Positions 32,532 through 41,335 are shown, counted from the stretch's first letter. The stretch is 41,409 bases of DNA from Bacteroidetes bacterium 47-18 (GCA_001897155.1 MKSF01000034.1:1-41409), one strand, 5' to 3'. Program-made: numbers and translations. Notes: generated from the sequence alone by a model not told the origin.

Positions 32532-35399
32532 TTAAAATTTCCTGGAGAAGGTCAGGTATATATCATATTGATTCCTGTAACGGGTCTCAGCGATACGCTG
32601 GTTGAACCAGCTACCGCTGAGGGTCACCATATTACGGTAATTGAACATCTTCCGGTATCCGGCCCCGATGCTGTAAGTGCGGTATGCTACCGTAGTGCCC
32701 AGCTGGAAGGCGCGGCTGAACTCATCCGGTGAGTTCCCGTATCCCAGCGTGGTAAAGAAGAAATCGGTCTTGTTGTTAAGATATTGCCTGGCTGTCAGGT
32801 TAACCGCCGTGTACTGCTTGTCCCCGACAAAGATCATAAAGCCACGGAGATTCAGCCAGAAGTCGCCGATATATTTGGAGACGGAGGCTACGCCCGATAT
32901 GGCCGATAAGGTGTCGAAATACAGCCAGCGCCCGCCCAGCTCGGCTTCCCAGCCGCCCCTGATATTGTGAAATAGGGAATAGGAGGCTTTATATTTCGGA
33001 AATACCAGGCTGTTGGCTGCTCCTATATTCACAAAAGAGTACCATTTTGCAGTATGGTTGATATAAGATTCCAGCTCTCCCTGCAGACCGGTGCCAAACG
33101 ATCTTCCTGCGAAATTCAGCCTTGCGGTCAGGGAGAATTTCTTTGCAAAGTGTGTATAATAGAGGGTAGCGATATTAGCGGACTGGGCGGAGTCTATGGT
33201 GGAATTAAGGTAAGCTATGCCCAATTCGTTCCTGAAGGTTTTACCATGCAGGTAGGCGGCGTAATCCATGTAGCGGCGGCTTTCCGGCACTATTCTGACG
33301 ATGGCGTCTGCAACCCCGGCGGCTTCCCTGTATTTTCCCTGCAGTTCCAGCGCAGCGGCCTTTTTGACAAGGAAGGTGATATTGCCGGGATAGGACGCTA
33401 TGCCGCGGTCCGCGTACACCAGGGCCGAATCATAGGACCGGAGGCTGATATAGGCGTTGATCAGTCCTGTAAGCGCCACCGTGTCATTAGGGTAAACGAG
33501 CAGGGCATCCTGGTACAGTCTTACGGCCGCCAGGGTATCTTCCGTTCTCAGGGCTGTTGCCGCTGCCAGCAGCTGGTCCTTATACAGTTCACGTATCCTG
33601 GGGTTGTAGGGATATCTCCTGCGCAGGCTGTCGGTAATAAGGTACGCCTCATTGTACCGTTTCAGCCCGAAGAGCGCCTCTGATTTCTTAAGCAGGAATT
33701 CCCGGTCAGCACCGTATCGTGCCAGCGCCGTTTCACTGTAGCTCAAAGCATTGGTATAACCTTCGCCGCCACGGGCCAGCTCTATATTGATCAGGCTGTT
33801 CCAGGCCTCTTTATTATCCGGCTGCAGATCCAGCACCCTTTCAAATGCCAGGGCAGCGCCGTCAAAATCCATGCCCTGCATCATCTGCCGGGCAGCCATC
33901 ATCAGGTTGTCCGCAATAGCGTTCTTCAGCCTGGTGTCTCCTGTATTGTCCCTGTAAAGGGATTCAAGGAGCGTCACGGCTGCGTCATATTGTTCATTGG
34001 CCTGTAATATGGCGGCTTTCTTATAGACCAGGGAAGCGTCGTCCGGGAAATATTGTATGGTCTCATCCAGCAGCTCCAGTGCCCGGGTGTAATTCTTCTG
34101 GCCGGACAGGATATTTACCGAGCTGATGAGCGCCTGCTCGTTCCGCCTGTCTGTGGCCAGTATCCTGCCGTATACCGCCAGGGCGCTGTCGTACATTTGC
34201 TGTCCTGCAAAATCGCGTGCCAGGATGAGCTGCAGGTCGATGAAGGTCTGCCGGTTGTCGGAAGTGGGTGACATACGGTATAGCTGCTCCGCAATGGCTG
34301 CCGCCTGCCCGTATTTTTCCTGTTGCTGTAATATGGACATTTTCTTTTGCAGCAATACCCTGTCGTTACCGCCGCGCAATGCCCTGTTGATCCAGTACAG
34401 GGCATCGTCGTACAGGCCGCGGCTGATAGCGATATTGATGACATTCTCCAGGGCCTCCCGGTTGCCCGGGGATTTTTCCAATACACTCTGGTACTGGAAA
34501 TAAGGGTCGGTGCTTTTATAATAACGGGCGGCTTCCAGCCGCAGCTCCACGTCCAGTTGCCGGGCCTTGGCATCGGAAGGGTGGGCTTTGAGCAGCCGCT
34601 GCAGGGTCTCTATGGCTTCTGGGTACCTTTTCATTTCCTGCAGCACTCCTGTTTTTTTCATCAGGAATTCGTAGCTGTCAGGCTGATCCAGGAGCGCCCT
34701 GTTAATAACATTCAGGCTGTTCTGCGCATCGCCTGCCTGTAACTGGGTGTTCATGAGGCCTTTGGTGGCTTCCATATTCTGCGGGTCTACTTCCAGCACA
34801 CGGCTGTACTCCCGGATAGCCAGTACACTGTTACCGGCTTTTTGATAGTAAACCGCAGCCTCATTGTGGTAATCTGTAAATATCCTGATGGCGGCAGCGT
34901 CATTCCGGTGAAAGCTGAGCAGGGTATCTGCCTGCCTGCCTGCCTCATCATAATTCTTCAGGTTCTGGTAAATGGAGATCTTCTTGATGCGGAGATCCCG
35001 GTCCCTGTAAAAGCGGGCCAGGCCCTTATTGACATATTGCAGGGCTTCGCCGTTCTTTTGCTGAGCCAGTTGTACATTGGCCGCTGCGATGTAGGCGTCC
35101 TTGTAGGCGGGCTCTCTTTTGATGATATCGTCCAGCACCAGTTGCGCGTTCCTGAAATCGCCGTTCAGCAGGTAAGAGCGCCCCAGCAGGAAGCGGAAAT
35201 CCACGTTGGAGGGATATTGCTCTACCGCGCTGCGGCTCAGGCTGAGGGCCTTTTTGTAATCTTTGCTGATGTCCATCTCCGTTTTGATCTGCTTCAGGAG
35301 CACATCGCTGTCGGTCTTTTTTTTCTGCGCATACAGGTGCAGTGATGAAAACGTAAAGCAAAAGATCAACAAGCTATATCTGATAAAGTATTTTTTCAT
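32532..35399 (-). CDS. TPR-rich outer membrane protein with C-terminal YaiO-type beta-barrel (polysaccharide exporter-like)
   Basis: This 955-residue protein has a signal peptide (about 1-25). About 670 residues of tandem tetratricopeptide repeats follow (for example LDDIIKREPAYKDAYIAAAN and similar 34-residue units up to about residue 700). A C-terminal barrel of about 240 residues resembles the YaiO outer membrane domain and ends DIYLTFSRKF. A long periplasmic TPR superhelix joined to an outer membrane barrel is the plan of PgaA and BcsC, which export polymer made by an inner membrane synthase. It lies 34 bases downstream of a processive glycosyltransferase gene and 12 bases upstream of DUF4838, which fits that role. 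The barrel is smaller than that of PgaA or BcsC, so pore function is inferred. Confidence 0.85.
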   Translation of the reverse strand: MKKYFIRYSLLIFCFTFSSLHLYAQKKKTDSDVLLKQIKTEMDISKDYKKALSLSRSAVEQYPSNVDFRFLLGRSYLLNGDFRNAQLVLDDIIKREPAYKDAYIAAANVQLAQQKNGEALQYVNKGLARFYRDRDLRIKKISIYQNLKNYDEAGRQADTLLSFHRNDAAAIRIFTDYHNEAAVYYQKAGNSVLAIREYSRVLEVDPQNMEATKGLMNTQLQAGDAQNSLNVINRALLDQPDSYEFLMKKTGVLQEMKRYPEAIETLQRLLKAHPSDAKARQLDVELRLEAARYYKSTDPYFQYQSVLEKSPGNREALENVINIAISRGLYDDALYWINRALRGGNDRVLLQKKMSILQQQEKYGQAAAIAEQLYRMSPTSDNRQTFIDLQLILARDFAGQQMYDSALAVYGRILATDRRNEQALISSVNILSGQKNYTRALELLDETIQYFPDDASLVYKKAAILQANEQYDAAVTLLESLYRDNTGDTRLKNAIADNLMMAARQMMQGMDFDGAALAFERVLDLQPDNKEAWNSLINIELARGGEGYTNALSYSETALARYGADREFLLKKSEALFGLKRYNEAYLITDSLRRRYPYNPRIRELYKDQLLAAATALRTEDTLAAVRLYQDALLVYPNDTVALTGLINAYISLRSYDSALVYADRGIASYPGNITFLVKKAAALELQGKYREAAGVADAIVRIVPESRRYMDYAAYLHGKTFRNELGIAYLNSTIDSAQSANIATLYYTHFAKKFSLTARLNFAGRSFGTGLQGELESYINHTAKWYSFVNIGAANSLVFPKYKASYSLFHNIRGGWEAELGGRWLYFDTLSAISGVASVSKYIGDFWLNLRGFMIFVGDKQYTAVNLTARQYLNNKTDFFFTTLGYGNSPDEFSRAFQLGTTVAYRTYSIGAGYRKMFNYRNMVTLSGSWFNQRIAETRYRNQYDIYLTFSRKF

Positions 35400-35433
35400 A
35401 TGCGGAACAAATGATTGATAGAATATTACAGGA

Positions 35434-36933
35434 TCACTTTCTTGCGGTACCGAAGCCCTGTCGCTGCATATTGCCCCAGGTATGTTTACGGCCCGTGATG
35501 AAAAAGTAATAACCCCTGAGCGCGAAGAACACGATAAGGGGGTGATAGATAATGGGTTCCAGGAAAGCCATAAGGCTCAGTCCGAATACTTCGCGCCAGG
35601 TCTTATAGTTCCTGTGCACCATTTGGTCCCAGAAGATGGCCATGGTGGTGATCATTACGGAATAAAGGTAAACAAAGAGCAATAATGTCAGGGCGTTCGC
35701 AAGGTTGATCTGGCCGGTAACGACAATATAAATATAATATAAAATGCCTAAGAATTCGATCACCGGCGCCAGGAACTCGAACAGGAAGTTATACGGGAAT
35801 ACCACCAGGCCCAGGCGGCCGTATTTGGGATTGAAAATGATCTTACGGTGCAGGGACATGATCTGTATGAGCCCCCGTCCCCACCTGGTCCGCTGGCGGC
35901 TGAAAACCTTAAGGTTGGGAGGACCTTCCGTCCAGCATTGTGTGGACGGTATATACCGGATAGCATATTTTTGCTTGTTGTCGCGCATATAGGCGCACAT
36001 CCTTGTTATGATATCCATATCTTCCCCAAAGGACAAGGGATCGTAGCCGCCGGCCTTGATCGCTATTTCCTTATCGAACAGGCCCAGCCCGCCGGAAACG
36101 TTGGGCACACAGTTGATCATGCTCCAGCCCATTTTACCGAGCACGTAAGAGCGTATATACTCCATTTCCTGGAACCTGGGGATCAGCCTGGAAGGCGGCC
36201 GCATGCGTACGAGCACGCCATCCTCTATCTCGCTGGAATTGGCAATGCGGAGCGTGGCGCCGGTGGCTATGACACGCCTGTTCTCTTCCACGATATGCAC
36301 ATAGCCGCATTCGGGGCAGGGCTCACCCACCTCCTTTATTTTCTTACCTTCCTCCGCCATAAAAGGCTGGATCATCTTGATAAGCGTATCTTTTTCGATG
36401 ATACAGTCCACGTCCGTGCACAGGAAGTAATCAAAGGCCGCTGCGTTTATGCCTGCGTTGGAAGCGTCTGCCTTGCTCTTCCCGTTTACCTTATCTATGA
36501 CCAGCAGCTTGTCATAGGCAGTATTGGTAGATTTGAATAAACGCCGTACCGGCTGCGATTTGATCTTTTCATTATAGGCAAAGTCCACCTGTACCATTTC
36601 AAATTCCCGGATCAACTTTTCCAGCGTATCATCCGTGCTGCCGTCGTTGACGATGATCACCTCAAAACGGGCGTAATTGAGGGTCAGCAGGGAACGGACG
36701 TTCTGGATAATGGTCACGCCTTCATTGAAAGCGGGCGCTATGATGGAAATGCCCGGAGCGAGGGGTGAGCTGGTGAGCTTCCGGTAATCCGTGTATTGCT
36801 CCTTTTTCCTGAATCGGTTCACACCAATAAAGGACAGGATAGCGAGCATAGCGTAGAGCAGGAGCATGCTGATCCCGTACACGAATACCGCTCGTTCAAA
36901 AAAAGTACCTAAATGCTCTATAATATTCGACAT
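35434..36933 (-). CDS. Membrane processive family 2 glycosyltransferase with CPxCG insertion
   Basis: This is a 499-residue synthase-type GT2 enzyme. One N-terminal transmembrane helix (about 18-38) precedes a cytoplasmic GT-A domain with DGS at 97-99, TDVD at 173-176, GED at 303-305 and the processivity motif QRTRW at 347-351. Several C-terminal transmembrane helices follow (about 378-485). No PilZ domain is present. Compared with its downstream-named paralogue at 36948-38387, it carries about 20 extra residues at 195-215 containing CPECGY, which looks like half of a zinc site. The paralogues are roughly two-thirds identical by eye. Cellulose, PNAG and hyaluronan synthases share this plan, and the sugar used here is unknown. 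Confidence 0.9.
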   Translation of the reverse strand: MSNIIEHLGTFFERAVFVYGISMLLLYAMLAILSFIGVNRFRKKEQYTDYRKLTSSPLAPGISIIAPAFNEGVTIIQNVRSLLTLNYARFEVIIVNDGSTDDTLEKLIREFEMVQVDFAYNEKIKSQPVRRLFKSTNTAYDKLLVIDKVNGKSKADASNAGINAAAFDYFLCTDVDCIIEKDTLIKMIQPFMAEEGKKIKEVGEPCPECGYVHIVEENRRVIATGATLRIANSSEIEDGVLVRMRPPSRLIPRFQEMEYIRSYVLGKMGWSMINCVPNVSGGLGLFDKEIAIKAGGYDPLSFGEDMDIITRMCAYMRDNKQKYAIRYIPSTQCWTEGPPNLKVFSRQRTRWGRGLIQIMSLHRKIIFNPKYGRLGLVVFPYNFLFEFLAPVIEFLGILYYIYIVVTGQINLANALTLLLFVYLYSVMITTMAIFWDQMVHRNYKTWREVFGLSLMAFLEPIIYHPLIVFFALRGYYFFITGRKHTWGNMQRQGFGTARK

Positions 36934-36947
36934 AATACTTTTATTTT

Positions 36948-38387
36948 TTATCCCGCAGCTTTGGATTGCCCGAAGCCCTGCCGCTGCATATTGCCCCAGG
37001 TATGCTTTTTACCTGTCAGGAAGTAGTAATATCCCCTCAGGCTGAATATCACTATCAGCGGGTGGTACAGCAGGAATTCCATAAAGGCGGTGCTGCAAAG
37101 GTAGAATACCTCCCGCCAGGTACGGTAGTTCCTGAATGCCATCTGGTCCCACAGGATAGCGGCGGTAGTGATCATAATGGAGTAGGTATATACGAATACC
37201 AGGAGTATCAGCGCATACGGCAAGTTGACGTGCCCGCTGACGATCAGGTATATATAGTATATGATACCGGTGATTTCCACGATGGGCGCGAGGAGCTCAA
37301 AAAAGAAATTATAGGGGAAGGTGATCAGACCTGCCCTTCCATAGCGCGGGTTAAAGAGCATCTTAAAATGCGAATACATCAGTTGGGCAAGTCCCCGTGC
37401 CCAGCGGGTGCGCTGGCGCATGAATACCTGCACGGTGGCAGGCGCTTCGGTCCAGCAGAGCGTCTCGGGTATATAACGGATAGCGTAGTCGATACCGTTA
37501 TCGCAGGAGTAGCGCGCCATCCTTACCATCAGCTCCATATCTTCCCCGAAAGATTGCGGGTCATACCCTCCCGCTTTAATGGCCACCTCCTTATCGAACA
37601 GCCCGAGCCCGCCGGACACGTTCGGAACGCAATTGATATAGCTCCAGCCCATTTTTCCCAGCACAAAGGCCCGGACATATTCCATTTCCTGGAATCTCGG
37701 CAGGAGCTGGCGGGGAGGCTTCATGCGGATCACCACGCCATTGTCTATCTCGCAGGAGTTGGCGATGCGCAGCGTGGCGCCGGTGGCTATCACGCGTTTG
37801 GAAGGCTCTTCGAGCACGGGCTTCAGCAGCTTGAGCAGGGCATCCTTATCCAGGATGCAGTCCACATCGGTACAGACAAAATAGTCAAAGGAGGCGATGT
37901 TGATGCCTGCATTGACGGCGTCGGCCTTACTTTTTCCGTTCTCCTTATCTATGACGGTCAGCTTGCTGTAGGCAGGATTTTTAGACTTATAGATACCGGT
38001 GACTGGACGGGTCTTGATCTTGGCATCATAGGCAAAATCCACGTTGACCAGCTCAAATTCCTTTACCAGTTGCGCGAGCGAATCATCGGTGCTGCCATCG
38101 TTGATCAGCACGATCTCAAAAAGCGGGTAATTAAGGGTCAGCAGCGACCTGACGTTCATGATGATGGATAGGCCCTCGTTATAGGCAGGGGCCAGCACGG
38201 TCACGCCGGGTGCAAGATCGGAAGTGAGCAGATTATTATAATTGGTATAGCTTTCCTTGCGCAGATGGGTACGGATGGCAAGGAAGGAGAACAGTGCCAG
38301 CAATGCATATATGATCAGCAGTATTGCCCCGTACAGGAATACCGTGTTTTCATAGAAATTGCCCAGCCGTGTTAAAATACCTGTCAT
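36948..38387 (-). CDS. Membrane processive family 2 glycosyltransferase
   Basis: This 479-residue paralogue of the following gene has the same topology: an N-terminal helix (about 18-38), DGS at 97-99, TDVD at 173-176, GED at about 281-283, QRTRW at 325-329 and C-terminal helices. It lacks the cysteine-containing insertion. Its ATG overlaps the stop of the HEAT-repeat gene by one base (TAATG), so the two are translationally coupled, and it ends 14 bases before the second glycosyltransferase. Two synthases in tandem could form a heteromer or add two different sugars; this is not decided by the sequence. No PilZ domain is present. Confidence 0.9.
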   Translation of the reverse strand: MTGILTRLGNFYENTVFLYGAILLIIYALLALFSFLAIRTHLRKESYTNYNNLLTSDLAPGVTVLAPAYNEGLSIIMNVRSLLTLNYPLFEIVLINDGSTDDSLAQLVKEFELVNVDFAYDAKIKTRPVTGIYKSKNPAYSKLTVIDKENGKSKADAVNAGINIASFDYFVCTDVDCILDKDALLKLLKPVLEEPSKRVIATGATLRIANSCEIDNGVVIRMKPPRQLLPRFQEMEYVRAFVLGKMGWSYINCVPNVSGGLGLFDKEVAIKAGGYDPQSFGEDMELMVRMARYSCDNGIDYAIRYIPETLCWTEAPATVQVFMRQRTRWARGLAQLMYSHFKMLFNPRYGRAGLITFPYNFFFELLAPIVEITGIIYYIYLIVSGHVNLPYALILLVFVYTYSIMITTAAILWDQMAFRNYRTWREVFYLCSTAFMEFLLYHPLIVIFSLRGYYYFLTGKKHTWGNMQRQGFGQSKAAG

Positions 38388-39556
38388 TAATACTTGATTA
38401 AAGGGTTCATGCTATGCTTGATGATCAACTGGTTCTCTTCAGAAGAGGCTTCTATCAGCTCCGTGATCAGCGCAGGATCGTGAGTGCTTTTTACCAGCGA
38501 TAAGGCCGCATTCTTACGGATATCAAAGTCGGTGGAATACAGGAATTCCTGCTTCAGGAAGGCTGTGCTTTTACCTGTTTCAAAACGACCTACAGCCTTT
38601 AATATCTCTATCTGGCACCGGAGCGGCTGATTGCTGTAGATGTGTATAAGCTGCTGCTCTACCTCCTCGTATTTAAGCTTGCCCAGGCAGTTGATGGCCT
38701 CGGCACGCAGTACGTGATCCTTATTGTCCAGCAGCCTGACCACGGCAGGAGCGGCATCTGTCTGGTTATAATATACAATGAGCTTCAGGCAGAAGGAGAT
38801 GATGCTTTTATTGTTGGAATAGGTGACCCATCGTGCGAAATTCGGAACGGCGATGTTTTCGGTGGTCGTAATGGTTTTGAACAGCTCTATCTGGTCCCAC
38901 ATCAGCAGGGGCTCGGTGCTGATATCAAAAAATTTGAACGGCTCATTCTTGCTCAGCTTGATGTAGGCATTCCTCGCTTCCGATCTCAGCTCGTGACGTT
39001 TGCTGTTGGTCAGCGGGAGGATGTTCACATCCGATATGATGATGTCCATATCTGTAAGCTCCCTAATGCCTTTTACCTTGTTATTCCAGCGGAAGCTTTT
39101 CATTTTGCTGAAGGACATTTTTTCCAGGCCCAGCTCCAGATAGATACGGCGCAGCAGGGCCCCGGTCTTACCCCCGAAGGATTTACGGTAGCTGATCAGC
39201 CTTTCCAGCAGCAACTGGCGGTTGGCCGATCTGCGGAAAACGGGGTGCTCAAACCCGGAGAGGTCCAGGGGGATATTATCCACTGAGGCGCCGTCTGCCA
39301 TAAGATCGTTCCGGAGGATCACCTGCTCGGAGATCACGGCGTCAATGATGGGATTGATCCTGTCCAGCCTTTTTTGCAGCCTGTAGCCGCGTATCCTGGT
39401 CTGCAGTATCCGGAACTGGATAAAGAGGATAAAGCATACGGATACCACTATGGATACGGCAGCGATCTGTATCACGAGCGGGAGTCCTGCAAAATAATCA
39501 AGCCAGGGCCAGGTAGCGGTATCCGTGGTATTGAAACCTGAGAAGATACTATGCAT
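38387..39556 (-). CDS. Membrane-anchored HEAT-repeat protein
   Basis: The protein has 389 residues. A short N-terminal tail is followed by one transmembrane helix (about residues 26-48, PLVIQIAAVSIVVSVCFILF). The rest is cytoplasmic and mostly helical, with HEAT-type repeats best seen near the C-terminus (AAPAVVRLLDNKDHVLRAEA, and STDFDIRKNAALSLVKSTHD). No catalytic motif is seen. The ATG at 39556 is chosen because it overlaps the response regulator stop by 8 bases; an upstream in-frame start lies deep in that gene. Sandwiched between a receiver and a synthase, it may be the scaffold that passes the signal to the glycosyltransferases. Confidence 0.82.
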   Translation of the reverse strand: MHSIFSGFNTTDTATWPWLDYFAGLPLVIQIAAVSIVVSVCFILFIQFRILQTRIRGYRLQKRLDRINPIIDAVISEQVILRNDLMADGASVDNIPLDLSGFEHPVFRRSANRQLLLERLISYRKSFGGKTGALLRRIYLELGLEKMSFSKMKSFRWNNKVKGIRELTDMDIIISDVNILPLTNSKRHELRSEARNAYIKLSKNEPFKFFDISTEPLLMWDQIELFKTITTTENIAVPNFARWVTYSNNKSIISFCLKLIVYYNQTDAAPAVVRLLDNKDHVLRAEAINCLGKLKYEEVEQQLIHIYSNQPLRCQIEILKAVGRFETGKSTAFLKQEFLYSTDFDIRKNAALSLVKSTHDPALITELIEASSEENQLIIKHSMNPLIKY

Positions 39557-39929
39557 TTGAAGATCTGTTAGATAAAAGTTTATTAACCCGGAGAATAAGC
39601 TCACCCACCATAATCGGTTTGCGTATGTATTCGTCCACTCCCAACTTGAAGCTGTCCATTACAGATGCTTCATGGGTGATGGAAGATACGACTATGACCG
39701 CGGCATTGGAGGTATTGGAGTGCTGCTTTAGTTTGCTGATGATCTCGAATCCATTGGCATATGGCATCATCAGATCGGTTATTACCAGGTCATATTTCAT
39801 CAGGTCCAGCTTGCTCAATCCTTCTTTGCCATTACCGGCCACTTCTACATGAAAACCTTCCTTCACAAGCACTTTCTCCAATACATTCTGAATGATCGGG
39901 TCATCATCTATCACGAGTATATTCTTCAT
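39549..39929 (-). CDS. Receiver-only response regulator, first gene of the exopolysaccharide operon
   Basis: This 126-residue CheY-like single receiver domain has Asp9/Asp10 in VIDDDP, phospho-acceptor Asp52 in VITDLMMP, Ser82/83 in VVSSIT and Lys104 in RKPI. There is no output domain, so it must act by protein contact. It leads a tightly packed operon (8-base overlap with the HEAT gene), which suggests it controls polymer synthesis. No kinase is adjacent. A near-consensus -7 element (GATATTTG on the minus strand, 39961-39954) lies 25 bases upstream of the ATG. Confidence 0.93.
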   Translation of the reverse strand: MKNILVIDDDPIIQNVLEKVLVKEGFHVEVAGNGKEGLSKLDLMKYDLVITDLMMPYANGFEIISKLKQHSNTSNAAVIVVSSITHEASVMDSFKLGVDEYIRKPIMVGELILRVNKLLSNRSSNA

Positions 39930-40164
39930 ATGTTGTTTTTTGGTTCACAATAGCAAATATCGCAGTAATAAGTGGTTTAATCATAAAATAGCCCTGTAAA
40001 TATAAGCCATTTATCGCTGCTGCTGTGCATACCGGGCGCGTGTTTCCACCGGTCGGGAGCTGTCGCCGGCCAAAGATATTTATATGTATTAATTATTGTA
40101 TTAATATAAATGTCAGCTTATATTGCATTTTTTTACTAACTACATATAATATTGTTCCTTTGTT

Positions 40165-40528
40165 GCATCAAAATAAAATAAACTGGCTGTCTGCCTGTAG
40201 GAAACAACCGGTTATTACAGGTACGTTTTCGCTGAGCAGTGTCCCCTGTGTAAATAGGGGACGCTTATCGCTATAGAGGTAGCATTAGCAGATGTGTTTA
40301 GCGGAACAGAGAAACGCTTTATAAAGGATATGCCCCCCCTGTTCCCCCGGAGATAGGAGGTACACAGCCATACTGTCAGCTTGGAGGGAAGGTTAAGCTG
40401 CTGTGAAAATGCCGGTTGGAGGTCAGGAGGGCATATCCGGACCCGGAATAATACCCCTGATCCGGGAGATATAACGGGGTTGTTGCGTGATGCCTGGGTC
40501 TTAAGGGATCGGCATCATGTTTTTTTAT
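40165..40528 (+). ncRNA. Candidate structured non-coding RNA in a gene-free gap
   Basis: The 603-base gap 39930-40532 has no credible reading frame. On the plus strand it contains an AT-rich part with a possible promoter (TTG 40123-40125, TAATATTG 40147-40154, spacing 21). Successive helices follow: 40192-40199/40216-40223, 40238-40247/40256-40265, 40270-40273/40280-40283 and 40300-40303/40315-40318. A long-range 10-bp helix GGATATGCCC (40326-40335)/GGGCATATCC (40429-40438) encloses CACAGC/GCTGTG and CAGCTT/AAGCTG. CCCGGA/TCCGGG follows, and finally an intrinsic terminator. It did not match RNase P, tmRNA, SRP RNA or cobalamin riboswitch signatures that I could check by eye. Boundaries are approximate. 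Confidence 0.4.
40485..40526 (+). terminator. Strong plus-strand intrinsic terminator with no upstream gene
   Basis: A 10-bp stem GCGTGATGCC (40485-40494)/GGCATCATGT (40511-40520, three G-T-tolerant positions at the base) is followed directly by seven T residues. The T-run is on the plus strand only, so it terminates rightward transcription. The only candidate transcript is the one proposed for 40165-40528. Confidence 0.7.
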
Positions 40529-40532
40529 GCTT

Positions 40533-41150
40533 TTATGTAGTGAGCTCTGCTTTATATAGGGCGGTCAGTTGTTCAAAGGAAACCCTGTTGGCAGCCCTGG
40601 GAGAAGGGGAGTAGAGGATCACCAGCTCCAGTGTCCTGCCCTGCCAGGTAATGGTGCTTTTCAGCGGTCTGGTGCCTTTGGGGAATTTGTGAGTGATCTG
40701 GTGGGTACGTAAATAGTTGAGGAACCAGGCCGCCGCGCTGGCCTTGCCGGAGCTGCTGGTAAAGATGATCTTACGGATGTGGGGTCTTGCTTCCAGTATC
40801 CTGAAGATATCCATATATGCCAGCGCTACAAGGTTCTCATCGGAAGAGTTGTTCTGGATGCGGGCGATGGTCTGTCCCATATCGGTGATGGTGATCTTCA
40901 GGCTGTCCAGGAGCGCTTTTCTTTCCGCTACGGCTTCCGGACCGGAGAAGTGCTGCAGCGGCTTTGCTGCAATGGCGGCCATCAGGCGCCAGAAGAAGTT
41001 GGATCTGTTGGGATAAAAAAAGTCAAAGCTCCAGTTATTGCGCGTAGGCGGAAAAGTACCAACCAGCAGGACTGTACTGTCTTCCCGTCCGTACCAGTTC
41101 CAGGGGTGCTGTTCTGTGTGTTCGTAGGGTGGAGGTGGTAGTGTGGGCAT
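40533..41150 (-). CDS. Uracil-DNA glycosylase superfamily protein
   Basis: This 205-residue protein has a UDG-fold pattern: a first motif LLVGTFPPTRNNWSFDFFYP followed by NRSNFFW (about residues 28-53), a central segment KIIFTSSSGKA at about 128-138, and a late motif LYSPSPRAANR at about 180-190 that resembles the DNA-intercalation loop of UDGs. The closest recalled relatives are the deoxyinosine/hypoxanthine-type glycosylases of the superfamily. The substrate base is not decided here. The gene is alone; its stop is 6 bases from the plus-strand terminator T-run. Confidence 0.7.
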   Translation of the reverse strand: MPTLPPPPYEHTEQHPWNWYGREDSTVLLVGTFPPTRNNWSFDFFYPNRSNFFWRLMAAIAAKPLQHFSGPEAVAERKALLDSLKITITDMGQTIARIQNNSSDENLVALAYMDIFRILEARPHIRKIIFTSSSGKASAAAWFLNYLRTHQITHKFPKGTRPLKSTITWQGRTLELVILYSPSPRAANRVSFEQLTALYKAELTT

Positions 41151-41301
41151 GGGTATGGTTGCTAATTAAGGCTTAAAGGTAGAGTGTTTTGAGGAGTTCG
41201 TAAGGGATAAGCGTAGAACAAGAAATATTTTAATAGACCTTTCTTAAAAAAAAATTAAAATAAAATTTTAAAATAGGAAAAATTGAGTATTAAATCTTAT
41301 G

Positions 41302-41309
41302 TATTTTTG
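41302..41309 (+). promoter_or_regulatory. Rightward -7 promoter element near the window end
   Basis: TATTTTTG is an exact TAnnTTTG match, with a TTG at 41283-41285 (16-base spacing) as a possible -33. It faces out of the window, and the gene it serves is not visible. Confidence 0.4.
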
Positions 41310-41335
41310 CGAAAAATATTATTTTGGGACTGTCT

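Noticed and set aside
36966-38171. Long open frame (401 codons) antisense to a glycosyltransferase
   Set aside because: It is opposite intact GT2 motifs and a very similar antisense frame appears opposite the paralogue, as expected of a shadow; the translation is rich in His, Gln and Gly without a fold signature.
40025-40276. Plus-strand frame of 83 codons in the gap upstream of the exopolysaccharide operon
   Set aside because: It has no domain signature or credible start context, and it overlaps the AT-rich promoter-like region and the first helices of the candidate RNA.
40165-40528. Known RNAs for the structured gap: RNase P RNA, tmRNA, SRP RNA, cobalamin riboswitch
   Set aside because: The conserved landmarks I could look for (GAAAGTCCGGGC-type RNase P core, tRNA-like tmRNA ends with a T-loop, the SRP tetraloop region, the B12 box) are not seen, and no downstream plus-strand gene exists for a riboswitch. 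A proper model search was not possible.
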